Shown: positions 16,301-23,775 of the stretch, one piece after another | Numbering within the stretch: position 1 is the first letter of the stretch | Layout: each line of letters opens with the position of its first letter | Virus record (IMG/VR): IMGVR_UViG_3300027971_000074 | Span: 1-47,312 of that record | Origin: a virus | Reading direction: 5' to 3' (one strand) | DNA length: 47,312 nt | Notes under the pieces: generated by a model | The model's input: only the letters and a program-made list of their open reading frames with translations | What the model was told of the DNA's origin: nothing | Databases searched by the model: none | Translations under genes and position numbers: made by a program

Positions 16301-17397
16301 ACCTGTTCAAGGGGTAGCAGCTTGCCGCTGCTATCGGTCACGGTGGTTCCGAGCTTCTGCATCACCTGTTGCAGTCGCTCTTGCCCGCGCACAAGGCCCA
16401 GCACCTCGGGCGATGCGCCCCCGGCTGCTTGCTGCAGCTTCTGCAGGCCCGTCCGCAAACCGGTGCCGGCCACACTTCCCTGAATGCCTGCGTTGGCCAT
16501 CAGGCCCGCGGCGGCGGCCACGTCCTCCAGGCTGACCCCCAGCGCCTTGGCGATCGGCGCCGTGTACTCGAAGGTGTAGCCAAGGCCTTCAATGCTCGCG
16601 TTGCTGCTGTTGGCTGTGTTCGTCAGCACGTCCACCACGCGGGCGGTTTGATCCACCTCTAGACCGAAGCCCCGCAGGGTGTTGCCCACGATGTTCCCGA
16701 AGCTCTCAAAGCCGGTCCCGGTGGCCTCGGCGCCACGGACTACCCCGGCCAGGGCCCCCTCAACCTCCGACACACTGAAACCGGCCCGCACGAGGCTTGT
16801 GGCCAGCTCCGCCACCTGTTTCGTGGTGCCGGCCGCATCGATGCCCACCTGATCCACGATCTGGCTGAGGCGCTGGTATCCCCCCTGCTCCCCAGCCGCA
16901 GCAGCGGCCAAGCGAAGCTCACCGTCCAGCTCCAGGAACCCCTGAACCAGCCCTTTCACGCTGCCCAGGGCGGTCCCGGCGGCATCGGTGAGCTTGCTGG
17001 TCAGGCTGACGGCCACGCCGGTAACGGCGGCCTCCAGCAGGTTCATGGACGCGGCCGATTCCCGCCCAGTGGTGGTGATGGCGCTGCGGAACGCCTCGAC
17101 TGCCTGCTTGGCCTCGCTGAAGCCCTTGTTGACCTTGGCGATCCGGTCCAGGGTCTGCTGAGGGATCAGATCGCCGCTGACCGTCTCGAACTGGAGCTTC
17201 GTGCGGTTAAACCGCAGGCCGGCTTCCTTCGCGGCCTTCTCCGCCTCAGCTACGAGATCATCAAAGGCTTTCCGCGCCTCTGCGCTCAGCCCCCGGCCAA
17301 ACTGCTCACCCGCCTGCCCGCCGGCCCGCTCCAGCTCGCGGGCAATCTCCGCCTGGTTCTCCAGCGCCAAGGCCAGCGATACCTGAAGATCAGCCAC
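13372..17397 (-). CDS. Tail tape measure protein, TP901 family
   Basis: At 1341 aa this is the longest gene here; it starts at GTG. Residues ~150-470 carry the TP901 core (KQVAELATSLVRAGFSV, EGLGYTFEYTAPIAKALGVSLEDVAAAAGLMANAGIQGSVAGTGLRTGLQKL). Hydrophobic segments follow at ~480-640, then long coiled coils at ~650-1200 and a Gly-rich C-terminus. The protein sets tail length and helps DNA passage. The length predicts a tail of roughly 200 nm using the usual ~1.5 A per residue. A late 10-mer lies 25 nt upstream. Confidence 0.9.
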   Translation of the reverse strand: MADLQVSLALALENQAEIARELERAGGQAGEQFGRGLSAEARKAFDDLVAEAEKAAKEAGLRFNRTKLQFETVSGDLIPQQTLDRIAKVNKGFSEAKQAVEAFRSAITTTGRESAASMNLLEAAVTGVAVSLTSKLTDAAGTALGSVKGLVQGFLELDGELRLAAAAAGEQGGYQRLSQIVDQVGIDAAGTTKQVAELATSLVRAGFSVSEVEGALAGVVRGAEATGTGFESFGNIVGNTLRGFGLEVDQTARVVDVLTNTANSSNASIEGLGYTFEYTAPIAKALGVSLEDVAAAAGLMANAGIQGSVAGTGLRTGLQKLQQAAGGASPEVLGLVRGQERLQQVMQKLGTTVTDSSGKLLPLEQVFLRLKGGLEKLNQADQVQLANILFGDEAGSKFLAVTNQSNSAITKMFSDLRNSKGATDTARTAMAGMGLELQQLTGTMDSLRNNIGGVMAAGLRPLVQAANAAVGAVSALPKPVKDTGAALIALGIASTGAAISLTALNLVLAQTGGLAGLAVAARAAGVAVAGIGGSLTIVLAAAAGIGLLTGKFDEMDKTTKTLVQTTIALGAGVLVFRSIAAAAGIAATGLGFLNIQLGRTAVLTSLASGAAKGGFAAALIGAAVTAASVYAVLNNNIKTTGEDTEALSSKARELKEQIAQLQKEIADGKKLGLDTTDAQKRVNELYMKLREIEGPLEIKLSIDKAKAELKSLKDEYDKLKDGDDRKAPLQAKVDGAERYLKLLQEIDRGQAVTDASPVAQQGAKDLAAIKKEVENLLAKKIALPVDAPEQKDIDKALDIYQRQIDLRKVGIKTAINREEAVRQLSNLQGDIAAALSKGADPSKLRSQLLPLQIQIRNLDIERDRINKDLAATLDQQVTKDGKRVLTAKQELELAKGKLSVEQARASLADKIAGQDTARLRAIQQVADAYVNLANAQAALTQSGFDVERSRNSNRLSLAEKELQFLRERGANSQVIQQAEQRIAAIKRDGEQIEYRAMQASIEATARRFEMERKVLELKQGAQFLEQQGAIRAADQNVLQQRQQLLELRGKLLDPSTDPIEKASLKERIGLQQQAVNLSRQQAAEERTRLGQMAEIWGLERQTQQAQQGTVANQQRAAAAGKGWEDSLSGSLAKIDKAAAGVDRLREVFVGTIQAGNGPVEKIYAAASGLPEPLQNATKAAEALATGFAQANDDAQKLLTTVERLAKAPAARWAGGGVEPGGTYQVNELGPEAFLSRSGALSLIHAPAYGSWSPPSAGMVLPAGLTARLSSMGAFTGGAPAPVLAGVASAGGVSGAASQAAALGRLQRSIDALEGTMRSYRPEVVVNLPGNAGLLHTLQGLR

Positions 17398-17422
17398 CCG
17401 AGCCGCGCCGCGCTACTGCCGC

Positions 17423-17432
17423 AGTTTTCCCG
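17423..17432 (-). promoter_or_regulatory. Late 10-mer CGGGAAAACT, copy 6
   Basis: 3 bp after the tail terminator stop and 25 nt before the tape measure GTG. Followed by GCGGCAG. Confidence 0.85.
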
Positions 17433-17435
17433 CCG

Positions 17436-17876
17436 TCACGCCTTTTGCAACACCGCCACCGGACAGGTCCATGTGACCGTGTGCTGCTGCAGGCCCGAGG
17501 TCAGCCCATCGATGGTCACGTCCGAGGCATTGGCCCCCGGCAGGAGCTGCAGGAGGCGGTTCACCACGGCGAGTTGATTGCAGGCACCCCCGGCGGTTGG
17601 AGGCTCCCACTGGGTCACCGAAAGGCGGAAGGTGGGCCGGGTGTCCTGCTCGCCGGTTTCGCAGAGGGTGACGGCGGTTCCCACGAGGTTCCGCCAGACC
17701 ACGATTTCCACCCCTGCGGGCCGCGTGGTGGGCTCGATCGCTTCCTTTGGCCAGAAGTGGGCCAGGGCGGGGCGGGTGGCCCCGCTTTCGAGCACGTGGA
17801 CCCCCAGGAGCGCCAGCAGGGTGGCGTCGGCGGCCAAGAGGTCGTACAGGGCCAGGGTGGTGGTGGGGAGGGGCAT
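17436..17876 (-). CDS. Tail terminator / tail completion protein (DUF3168-like)
   Basis: A 146-aa protein. The N-terminal helix 'TTLALYDLLAADATLLALLGVHV' followed by 'ALAHFWPKEAIEP' and a final strand 'LQQHTVTWTCPVAVLQ' is the pattern of DUF3168/gpU-type tail terminators that cap the tube and join it to the head. It precedes the tape measure gene and starts 17 bp after basic paralog A. Confidence 0.65.
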   Translation of the reverse strand: MPLPTTTLALYDLLAADATLLALLGVHVLESGATRPALAHFWPKEAIEPTTRPAGVEIVVWRNLVGTAVTLCETGEQDTRPTFRLSVTQWEPPTAGGACNQLAVVNRLLQLLPGANASDVTIDGLTSGLQQHTVTWTCPVAVLQKA

Positions 17877-17893
17877 GGGTTAGGGGCGGCTGA

Positions 17894-20074
17894 TCACCTG
17901 TAGATTCGGGGGAATGGGCGCCGCACGGCCAACCCTCGCTGGTTATACGATTTACTAGCTTTCAAAAGCGTTTCAAAAGAGCGCCTAAGCCTATTTATTT
18001 GCGATCTAAGCTGCTGTATCCGTTTTTCATTTGCCTTGGTTGCTGGTTTGCGTGTAAGTTTAGTGTATTCGGCCTCAAGCGCTCTCCCTTGATTTGCCAC
18101 TTTGTCGGCCCTGTTGCTCACCTGTGTTTCTTTTTGGCTAAACCTGAAAATCGCGTTTTCCCTGGCATAGGGATTATTGGCTCTCTTGCCCTTTCCTTTT
18201 TCGACTGCCTGCAAGTCCGCTCTATCAACTCGCTTGGTAGCGCTTATCCTTTTTGCGCTTAAAGCCCTTTCTTTTTCCTGTGCCCGCTGCTGCCTTAGTA
18301 CGCGCATCGCGTCTTGCATGGTTTTTGCTGGCCTTCCGTTTACATCAAAGCTGCCATCTGCTTGTTTGACCGGCTTCACCAATCGCGAAACCGGAGCCTT
18401 GCCTTTACCTGTAAGCTTTGCCGCCTTCGCCCCCCTCCGCGCCGCCAGCGCCCCCGGCTTTAAGCCCCTCGGCTTGGCCACGGTCCCGGCGGGGCGGGCG
18501 GAGCGGGTGCGCTTGGGGGCGGTGGGTTTCTTGGCAGCCTTGACGGCCCCGCTCATCCGCTGCGGCTTGAACCCGTAGGGGTTCTGCGTGTAGGACTTGG
18601 CCGCCTCGGCTACCTGGAGCTTTCTGACCGCCTTGTTGTATTCGCCAACCAGTTTGCGCTCTTTCTCTTTCTGCGCTGCGGTCGGCTTTTTGCCCTCGGC
18701 TATTCGCTTCTGAGCCGCATCGCGGACCTTCTGAATCTGGGGCAGCAGGCGCCGGCTGGCCTCGGAGCTTGCAAGCCTGCCCTGCGTTTCGTTCCTGCTG
18801 ATCCGATCGTTTCGGCGCTGCCGTGGCTCCTCGGCCATCTTGCGTGTGGTGGGCAGGTTGCCCAGACGGTTGCCCGAGTCAACCAAGGCAGCGGCGCGAC
18901 GGCTGGCGCGGAGCGCACCAGCGGCTCCTTTGACCCCGATGCTGCCGCGCCTGGCATTGCCTCGTCTCCGCTGTTCGCTCTTGCGCCACATGGCCAGCCG
19001 TTCCCGAGCGGTGGCCGGTGTTTCGTTCTTGTTCCACGCAAAATCCCGGTTTCCAATGCTGCCTGCGTTCATCTGCGGCCCCTTGCCGAAGCCCGTCCTG
19101 CCCTTGCGCTTGGCAGCCGCAATGGCCTGTTTCCGCTGAAGCGGTGCTTCTCTGGCGCTCCGCGCAAACGCCCGCTGCTGAGCCCTGCTGTAGGGCGTGC
19201 CGATCCCCTTCCGCGCATCCGCTTTCACCTTGGCGCGGTCAGATCCGCGAATGACGCCGGTTGGCGTGGCCATCCGGGGGAGCTTGACCTTCGGGCCCTT
19301 GGCGGCCTTCTTGGCGGCGGGCTTGGTGGCAGCCAGCGCCCCAGGCCTGAGCCCAGAGGGCTTGCGCACCGTGCTGGCGGGCCGCTTGGCGCGGGTCTGA
19401 GGGCTGGGCTGTGACGCCTTGGCCGTCAGTCTCGGCGCCTTCGTGGTCAATGCGCTTACCCCAGCGGGGCCGGGATTCTTAACTGTGCTGTAGCGCCTTT
19501 GTTTGCCGGGATTATCAATGGCATACCGAGCGCGAATTGCTGTGGTGATTGAGTTGTACATGCGCCTGTTGATTGCCTCTTTTCTTGAGGTGCGGCGGCC
19601 ACCGCTTGCCGCAACCCGCTGCGCCTCTGCGTTGTCTCGCCTCTGCAGGACGGTTCCGGCGCCGCCAACACGCTGCATGGCCCGCTGCTCCTGCCCAGGG
19701 CGAGCACGGGAGAGGCCTACTGCTTTCCGCCCCCCAGCCGCCCGCATCGCCGCCAGGCTCCGCGCCACAGGCCCACTGATGCCCCGGCCGCCCTTGGCGA
19801 TCGTGCCCGAGCGGAACCCAGCCGGCCGCATGGAAGCGATCTGCGTTGCACGGCGGTTCCCCTTGGCCGTTCTGATCCGCCCGCCGCGCACCGTGGCCCC
19901 ATCGCGCCCGATCCCGGTGATTCGCCCGCTGTTGTCCCGGTTCAGCCGGTTCCCGGCCCTGGTGGCTGCCCGCCGCGTTGCAGGGGTGCTGCGCTTAGGC
20001 CCCCCACCACCGGGCGAACTGGCGAACCGGCCGCGATTGTCGCGGACATAACTGGAGCGGCGGCCTCGTGGCAT
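17894..20074 (-). CDS. Basic RDNRGRFAS-family paralog A
   Basis: A 726-aa, strongly Arg/Lys/Ala-rich protein. The ATG at 20074 is chosen because SYVRDNRGRFAS then falls at residues 8-19, as in the four paralogs; an upstream start would run through the 10-mer. A second motif, NRDNSGRIT, is at ~45-53, followed by GAT.RGGR.RT. The GT(V/I).KP.GL.PGALAA motif occurs twice. The C-terminal ~100 residues are in AT-richer DNA and look helical (KRIQQLRSQINRLRRSFETLL). No enzyme motif is seen. Basic composition suggests binding to DNA or RNA, or packing in the virion; function unknown. A late 10-mer lies 28 nt upstream. Confidence 0.75.
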   Translation of the reverse strand: MPRGRRSSYVRDNRGRFASSPGGGGPKRSTPATRRAATRAGNRLNRDNSGRITGIGRDGATVRGGRIRTAKGNRRATQIASMRPAGFRSGTIAKGGRGISGPVARSLAAMRAAGGRKAVGLSRARPGQEQRAMQRVGGAGTVLQRRDNAEAQRVAASGGRRTSRKEAINRRMYNSITTAIRARYAIDNPGKQRRYSTVKNPGPAGVSALTTKAPRLTAKASQPSPQTRAKRPASTVRKPSGLRPGALAATKPAAKKAAKGPKVKLPRMATPTGVIRGSDRAKVKADARKGIGTPYSRAQQRAFARSAREAPLQRKQAIAAAKRKGRTGFGKGPQMNAGSIGNRDFAWNKNETPATARERLAMWRKSEQRRRGNARRGSIGVKGAAGALRASRRAAALVDSGNRLGNLPTTRKMAEEPRQRRNDRISRNETQGRLASSEASRRLLPQIQKVRDAAQKRIAEGKKPTAAQKEKERKLVGEYNKAVRKLQVAEAAKSYTQNPYGFKPQRMSGAVKAAKKPTAPKRTRSARPAGTVAKPRGLKPGALAARRGAKAAKLTGKGKAPVSRLVKPVKQADGSFDVNGRPAKTMQDAMRVLRQQRAQEKERALSAKRISATKRVDRADLQAVEKGKGKRANNPYARENAIFRFSQKETQVSNRADKVANQGRALEAEYTKLTRKPATKANEKRIQQLRSQINRLRRSFETLLKASKSYNQRGLAVRRPFPRIYR

Positions 20075-20102
20075 GGCGGTTCGGCGGTGGATCCTCTGCG
20101 GC

Positions 20103-20112
20103 AGTTTTCCCG
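20103..20112 (-). promoter_or_regulatory. Late 10-mer CGGGAAAACT, copy 7
   Basis: 28 nt before paralog A, in the divergent gap beside the rightward lysis cassette. No leftward gene precedes it for 2.6 kb, so here it stands alone upstream of a gene that needs a promoter. Confidence 0.85.
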
Positions 20113-20180
20113 CCGGCCCGGCCACGGACTCCCGCCATTTCCCGCGTGCCTATCTGGATTGGCATGGCTAACCTCAGGCC

Positions 20181-20399
20181 ATGCCAGCCCCCGATCCTGT
20201 CGCCGGTTTCCTCCCTGCGGACCCCGCGGGGATGGAGCTCAGCACCGCGCAAGCCTTCGAGGTGGAGCGCCATAGCCGCCTGCTGGACGAGATCAGCGAC
20301 GTGCAGACGCTCCGCAACTTCGCGAAGCTCCTGCTCCAGTCCTGGTACGCCCAAAAGGCGGCCACGGCCTGGGCTATCCGTCAGGGGATGCGGCGATGA
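20181..20399 (+). CDS. 72-aa helical protein, tentatively NblA-like
   Basis: First gene of the rightward cassette. The segment MELSTAQAFEVERHSRLLDE, then a helix ending in AWAIRQ, recalls the short helix-turn-helix NblA proteins that promote phycobilisome breakdown: an LS..Q.F start, one central break, and C-terminal basic and aromatic residues. Identity is too weak for a firm call; another small cyanobacterial or phage helical family is equally possible. The next gene overlaps its stop (ATGA). Confidence 0.5.
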   Translation: MPAPDPVAGFLPADPAGMELSTAQAFEVERHSRLLDEISDVQTLRNFAKLLLQSWYAQKAATAWAIRQGMRR

Positions 20400-20560
20400 C
20401 CTGCGGTCTGATCCGCCTGATCTGCGAGGAGCCAACTGCTCCCCCGTCCGGCCAGGAGGGTCAACCGCTTGTGGTTGACGTTGCCCCCGCCGAAGTGGCC
20501 GCCGAGGTGGCCCGGCTGCAGGGCGAGGGCTGGCAAGTCGTTTCCGAATGGCCCCTCTGA
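20396..20560 (+). CDS. 54-aa hypothetical protein
   Basis: Starts MTCGLIRLICEEPT and ends VVSEWPL. It overlaps the upstream stop (ATGA) and the downstream start (TGATG). The segment AEVAAEVARLQGEGWQVVSE looks like one helix and a strand, typical of small phage accessory proteins. Function unknown. Coupling on both sides supports expression. Confidence 0.65.
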   Translation: MTCGLIRLICEEPTAPPSGQEGQPLVVDVAPAEVAAEVARLQGEGWQVVSEWPL

Positions 20561-21627
20561 TGAGCACCAATCCCCCCGATCCCCAGTGGCTCGCCTCGGC
20601 CCGGCAGATCGTCGCGCAGTTTGAGGGTTGCGTGCTCACCGCCTACCCCGATCCCGGCAGCGGCGGCGACCCGTGGACGATCGGCTACGGACATACCGGC
20701 CCCGAAGTGGTCCCCGGCGCCACGATCACCCAGGCGGTCGCCGAAGGCCTGTTAGCAGAAGACCTGCGCCTGAGTGCTGCGGACGTGTTCCGGCTCCTGC
20801 CAATGGCCGGAGGGTGGACCGCGAAGCGGCAGGCGGCCCTGATCTCGTTCGTGTTCAACATCGGCGCCCGCGGCCTGGAGTTTTCCACCCTGCGGCGGCG
20901 GTTGCTGGCCGGGGATGATCCTGATGCTGTGGTGAAGGCCGAGCTGCCCCGTTGGAGCAAGGCCGGCAGCAAGGTGATGGAGGGGCTGGTGCGGCGCCGG
21001 GCGGCAGAGGTGGCCCTGTTCCTCGCCGGTGCCCCTACCCCTGTCACGACCGCCACGCCACCACGCCCGCCCGGTGGCCCTGCGCCTGATGGCCCGCCGA
21101 TCTGGCCGCCGGGAATGGTGGGTCCAAAGATCCGCCCCAGCCTTAAGCCCGGTGATCACCACCTGATCGCCAACGACGTGAACGAGACGCTCACGGCCTG
21201 GACCCATGACGGGCGCCGGCTGTGGCGGCTGCCCTGTTTGTGCCGAGGGCAAGGCAAGGAGGCCGAATGGAACCGCACGGGCACCGACACCCCGCCGGGC
21301 CTCTACCGGATCGGCAAGGTCTACCGGGACTACGAGCAGGATCCAGCGGCCAACTTCACCCCCGATCGCCGCGCCTATGGCTGGTATTCGTTTGATCTGG
21401 AGGGCCTGGAAGGGCAGGAAGGGCCCAACAGCAAACCGTACCGGGACGGGATCATGCTTCATGGCGGAGGGTCTGCCTGCGGCTGGCCTGGGGCCTGGGG
21501 CCCGCGGCAAACCCTCTACCCGACGCTGGGCTGCATCCGCCTGGCGAATCAGGATCTGCGCGATCGGATCCTGCCGCTGCTCGATCTGGGGACCGTGTGG
21601 ATCAGCGTCCTGCAGGAGGCCGCATGA
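20560..21627 (+). CDS. Endolysin: GH24 muramidase fused to a YkuD-like domain
   Basis: A 355-aa protein from the ATG at 20560. Residues 20-155 are a T4/lambdoid-type GH24 lysozyme: E22 (FEGC), D31 (AYPDP) and T40 (PWTIGYGHT) fit the catalytic Glu-Asp-Thr, with a short Gly-rich insertion. A Pro-rich linker (about 158-192) follows. Residues ~195-350 carry 'TPPGLYRIG', H301 (MLHGGG) and C325 (LGCIRL), the HG...GC.R signature of L,D-transpeptidase/YkuD domains. The muramidase cuts glycan strands; the second domain could act on stem peptides. There is no signal or SAR helix, so a holin is needed. Confidence 0.88.
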   Translation: MSTNPPDPQWLASARQIVAQFEGCVLTAYPDPGSGGDPWTIGYGHTGPEVVPGATITQAVAEGLLAEDLRLSAADVFRLLPMAGGWTAKRQAALISFVFNIGARGLEFSTLRRRLLAGDDPDAVVKAELPRWSKAGSKVMEGLVRRRAAEVALFLAGAPTPVTTATPPRPPGGPAPDGPPIWPPGMVGPKIRPSLKPGDHHLIANDVNETLTAWTHDGRRLWRLPCLCRGQGKEAEWNRTGTDTPPGLYRIGKVYRDYEQDPAANFTPDRRAYGWYSFDLEGLEGQEGPNSKPYRDGIMLHGGGSACGWPGAWGPRQTLYPTLGCIRLANQDLRDRILPLLDLGTVWISVLQEAA

Positions 21628-21941
21628 GCGCGGCCTTGGAGCGCGTGCGAACGCAGCTTGATGCCCTGCAGCAGGAGATGGAGGCCGTGGCTGCCGTGGC
21701 GGCCGAGGTGGAGACGGTGCAACACAACTGCGCCGCGGCGATGGAAGCGGCCTATGGCGATGCCGCCCGCCGCTGCGAGGCCGGCCGAGAGGAGGCGATC
21801 CTGCAGGGCAAGGATCTGGAGCGGCAGCGGATCCTTCTGCTGCTTTCCCTCGTCTCCGAGGGGGTGCGAGAGGGCGGCAGCAATGCGCAAGCCCTGGCGA
21901 CGCTCCGGCGGATGATCGTGGGGGAGAACGATGACGGCTAA
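21624..21941 (+). CDS. 105-aa coiled-coil protein
   Basis: The ATG overlaps the endolysin stop (ATGA). Residues 2-75 are an almost continuous Glu/Gln/Ala-rich coiled coil (ALERVRTQLDALQQEMEAV), ending in a helical RILLLLSLVSEGVREGG segment. There is no transmembrane helix, so it is not a typical Rz spanin. Function unknown; lysis regulation is possible from its neighbours. Confidence 0.6.
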   Translation: MSAALERVRTQLDALQQEMEAVAAVAAEVETVQHNCAAAMEAAYGDAARRCEAGREEAILQGKDLERQRILLLLSLVSEGVREGGSNAQALATLRRMIVGENDDG

Positions 21942-22155
21942 AAGCGCTTTCACCGGAATCATCACCCCCGGCCCTGATCGGTTCCGCCCTGGGGACTTCT
22001 GGAGAGGGCCCAATGGCCGCACCTACACCGCCCGAGGACTGCGCGGCTTGCCGGGCCACGTGTGCCTGATTCCCGTTGCCGGTGGACCTCACGTCCTGAT
22101 GAGCAGAGATGCGGTGCGGGGATTCCAGCGAACCAAGTGGGGCGGGAAGGCGTGA
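21931..22155 (+). CDS. 74-aa hypothetical protein
   Basis: Overlaps the previous gene by 11 bp and ends in a GTGA overlap with the next. It is mostly beta (TGIITPGPDRFRPGDFWRGP, GHVCLIPVAGGPHVLMSRDAV), reminiscent of small SH3-like or KOW-like folds. No family recognised. Confidence 0.55.
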   Translation: MTAKSAFTGIITPGPDRFRPGDFWRGPNGRTYTARGLRGLPGHVCLIPVAGGPHVLMSRDAVRGFQRTKWGGKA

Positions 22156-22430
22156 CCGATCTCGTTCGCAGCCTGCTGGCTCGCCGCGCTTACGTGCAAC
22201 CCACCACCCTGCTCGATTGCCTTGATCTGTCGCAATGGCTCAGCCCGCGCATCCGGGCAGGCTTGACCCCGGAGGTCACCACGGCTGAGCTGATGAGCCG
22301 GTGGAGTTGCGATCAGTCCACGGTCAGCCGGCGGGTTGCGGCGTTGCGGGAGCACCAGCTGCTCGACGCCAGCCTGCACGCCGGGCCCGGTGCTTTCTGG
22401 GCCGTGCATCGCGTGGGGCCAGTGGCATGA
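22152..22430 (+). CDS. Small winged-helix DNA-binding protein
   Basis: A 92-aa protein. It starts with GTG overlapping the upstream stop (GTGA); longer in-frame starts lie inside the previous gene. Residues ~45-85 (EVTTAELMSRWSCDQSTVSRRVAALREHQLLD, then a wing) form a winged helix with a clear recognition helix, like MarR/GntR-type domains. It may regulate the cassette or host genes. Confidence 0.65.
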   Translation: MTDLVRSLLARRAYVQPTTLLDCLDLSQWLSPRIRAGLTPEVTTAELMSRWSCDQSTVSRRVAALREHQLLDASLHAGPGAFWAVHRVGPVA

Positions 22431-22645
22431 CCACTCCATCCCTCCCGCCCGACATTGAGCGCTGCCCTGGCGTGGGCGAGCAGGAAGACGGCGAGTGGTA
22501 CTGGCGTGAGGGGTGCGACGACTGCGCCCGGCGCACCTCCCCAGGCCTGCCCACCATGACCCCGCCGCCGATCGTCGTCTTTGAGTGCGAGGCGCGGTTG
22601 AGCCCCGGCGATGCCCGGCCGACTCAGCAGAGCCGCGAGGGATAG
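22427..22645 (+). CDS. 72-aa Cys-containing phage protein
   Basis: Starts MTTPSLPPDIERCPGVGEQ in an ATGA overlap. The block 'EWYWREGCDDCARRTSP' followed by 'VVFECEARL' is a signature I recall from many phage hypothetical proteins. The Cys pairs (C..C and C) could bind zinc. Last gene of the rightward cassette; a strong terminator follows 50 bp later. Confidence 0.6.
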   Translation: MTTPSLPPDIERCPGVGEQEDGEWYWREGCDDCARRTSPGLPTMTPPPIVVFECEARLSPGDARPTQQSREG

Positions 22646-22695
22646 GCATCGCCCGTGTCCTGATCTACACTTTCTGCGGAACGCGCTTTACCGAG

Positions 22696-22725
22696 GCCCA
22701 AGGGTTGAGATCCTTGGGCTTTTTT
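22696..22725 (+). terminator. Intrinsic terminator of the rightward cassette
   Basis: GCCCAAGG and CCTTGGGC form a perfect 8-bp stem with an 8-nt loop, followed directly by TTTTTT. It isolates the rightward lysis cassette from the convergent leftward genes. No T-run follows the hairpin on the other strand. Confidence 0.88.
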
Positions 22726-22731
22726 GTGTGC

Positions 22732-22902
22732 CTACTCGTCCCCAACCTCTCGCCCTTGGCTGATCAGCAGGGACCGATAGGCCTCCATCAGCCGCTGAAG
22801 GTTGCGATGCACCACGCAGGAGCCGCCGGAGCAGATGCGCCATAGGCGCTGCCCCGGTCGGCTGTCTGCGGTCACCACATGCAGGAGGCCGTCAATGTCC
22901 AC
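22732..22902 (-). CDS. 56-aa hypothetical protein after the tail tube gene
   Basis: A GTG start at 22902, 4 bp after the tube stop, gives VDIDGLLHVVTADSRPGQRL, ending SQGREVGDE. The start choice avoids overlap with the tube gene; a start at 22947 would overlap it by 41 bp. Two Cys (CSGGSC) and a C-terminal helix are visible. Function unknown; a minor tail assembly role is possible by position. Confidence 0.5.
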   Translation of the reverse strand: MDIDGLLHVVTADSRPGQRLWRICSGGSCVVHRNLQRLMEAYRSLLISQGREVGDE

Positions 22903-22906
22903 CCGA

Positions 22907-23758
22907 TCAGGCGTTGTCGAAGATGGTGTAAACGTTGCCCAGCACATTCAGGCTGGCGCCGTACTTCACCAGGGCGCCTGCATCGCCCTCCTCTTGCTTG
23001 GACGAGATCCGGCCATAGCAGAGCTTCTTCTCCGTGGTGCCGCCGGGGCCCACGCGCAGGTATTTCACGGCCAGCTTCTCGGCAACACCAAACAGGCGCA
23101 TGATTTCCATGATCTTGTGGTCAACGCTCTTGTGGACCGTCATGCCCTTAAAGGCAATCGAGGAGTCGGTGCTGATGCCAACCGAAATCGAAGCGCCGCG
23201 CACCACCTGATCGTGGGTGATCACCTTCTCGTCGCCTGCCTGGGTCTGCAGGGGGGCGCCGGTGACGTTCAGGAGTTGGATCGGCTTGCCAGTGCCATCC
23301 AAGGGGTAAACGCCCGTGGTGACCGTGCCGGTGTCAACTGCGCTGGTGATGTTGCTGCCGGTGAGGTCGTAGGTGAAGGTCGTTGTGGTGGGGGCGGCCT
23401 TCACGGTGAAGGTGCCGTTCACGGCGGTGGCCGTGGTCGCTGCGACCGTCACCCTGTCGGCAACAGCCAGGCCATGGGCGGTGCTGGTGGTGATCGTCAC
23501 CACGTTGGAGGCAAGTGCAACGTTGGTGATCGTCTTGGTGGAGCTGTTCACCAAGATTTGGAAGGTCGAGGACGATCCGGTGGTGCTCACGCTGCCAGTG
23601 CCGCTGATCGCGTTGGCGGTGTTCAGCCAGGCGCTGAGGTTGGCGCCATTGTTGGCGGCGGCGGTGGCAGCATCCTCCAGAACGACCGATGCGAACCGCA
23701 TCGGGACGAGGTAGTGCTGAACGTCCAGCGCGGCGGCGTAATCGATCGTGGAGGGCAT
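22907..23758 (-). CDS. Major tail (tube) protein with Ig-like insertion
   Basis: A 283-aa protein. The N-terminal (DVQHYLVPMRFASVVLED) and C-terminal (GASISVGISTDSSIAFKGMTVHKSVDHKIMEIMRLFG to KYGASLNVLGNVYTIFDNA) parts bracket an inserted Thr/Val-rich beta domain with 'TSTAHGLAVADRVTVAATT' and 'VNGTFTVKAAPTTTTFTYDL'. Phage tube proteins often carry such insertions. It follows the tail chaperone, as lambda tail genes are grouped, although the order is reversed. A late 10-mer lies 25 nt upstream. Confidence 0.65.
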   Translation of the reverse strand: MPSTIDYAAALDVQHYLVPMRFASVVLEDAATAAANNGANLSAWLNTANAISGTGSVSTTGSSSTFQILVNSSTKTITNVALASNVVTITTSTAHGLAVADRVTVAATTATAVNGTFTVKAAPTTTTFTYDLTGSNITSAVDTGTVTTGVYPLDGTGKPIQLLNVTGAPLQTQAGDEKVITHDQVVRGASISVGISTDSSIAFKGMTVHKSVDHKIMEIMRLFGVAEKLAVKYLRVGPGGTTEKKLCYGRISSKQEEGDAGALVKYGASLNVLGNVYTIFDNA

Positions 23759-23775
23759 GGCCTGGGGTGGGTTCT

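Noticed and set aside
22732-22947. A longer 71-aa version of the small protein after the tail tube gene
   Set aside because: That start lies inside the tube gene; the GTG at 22902, just after the tube stop, is a better fit.
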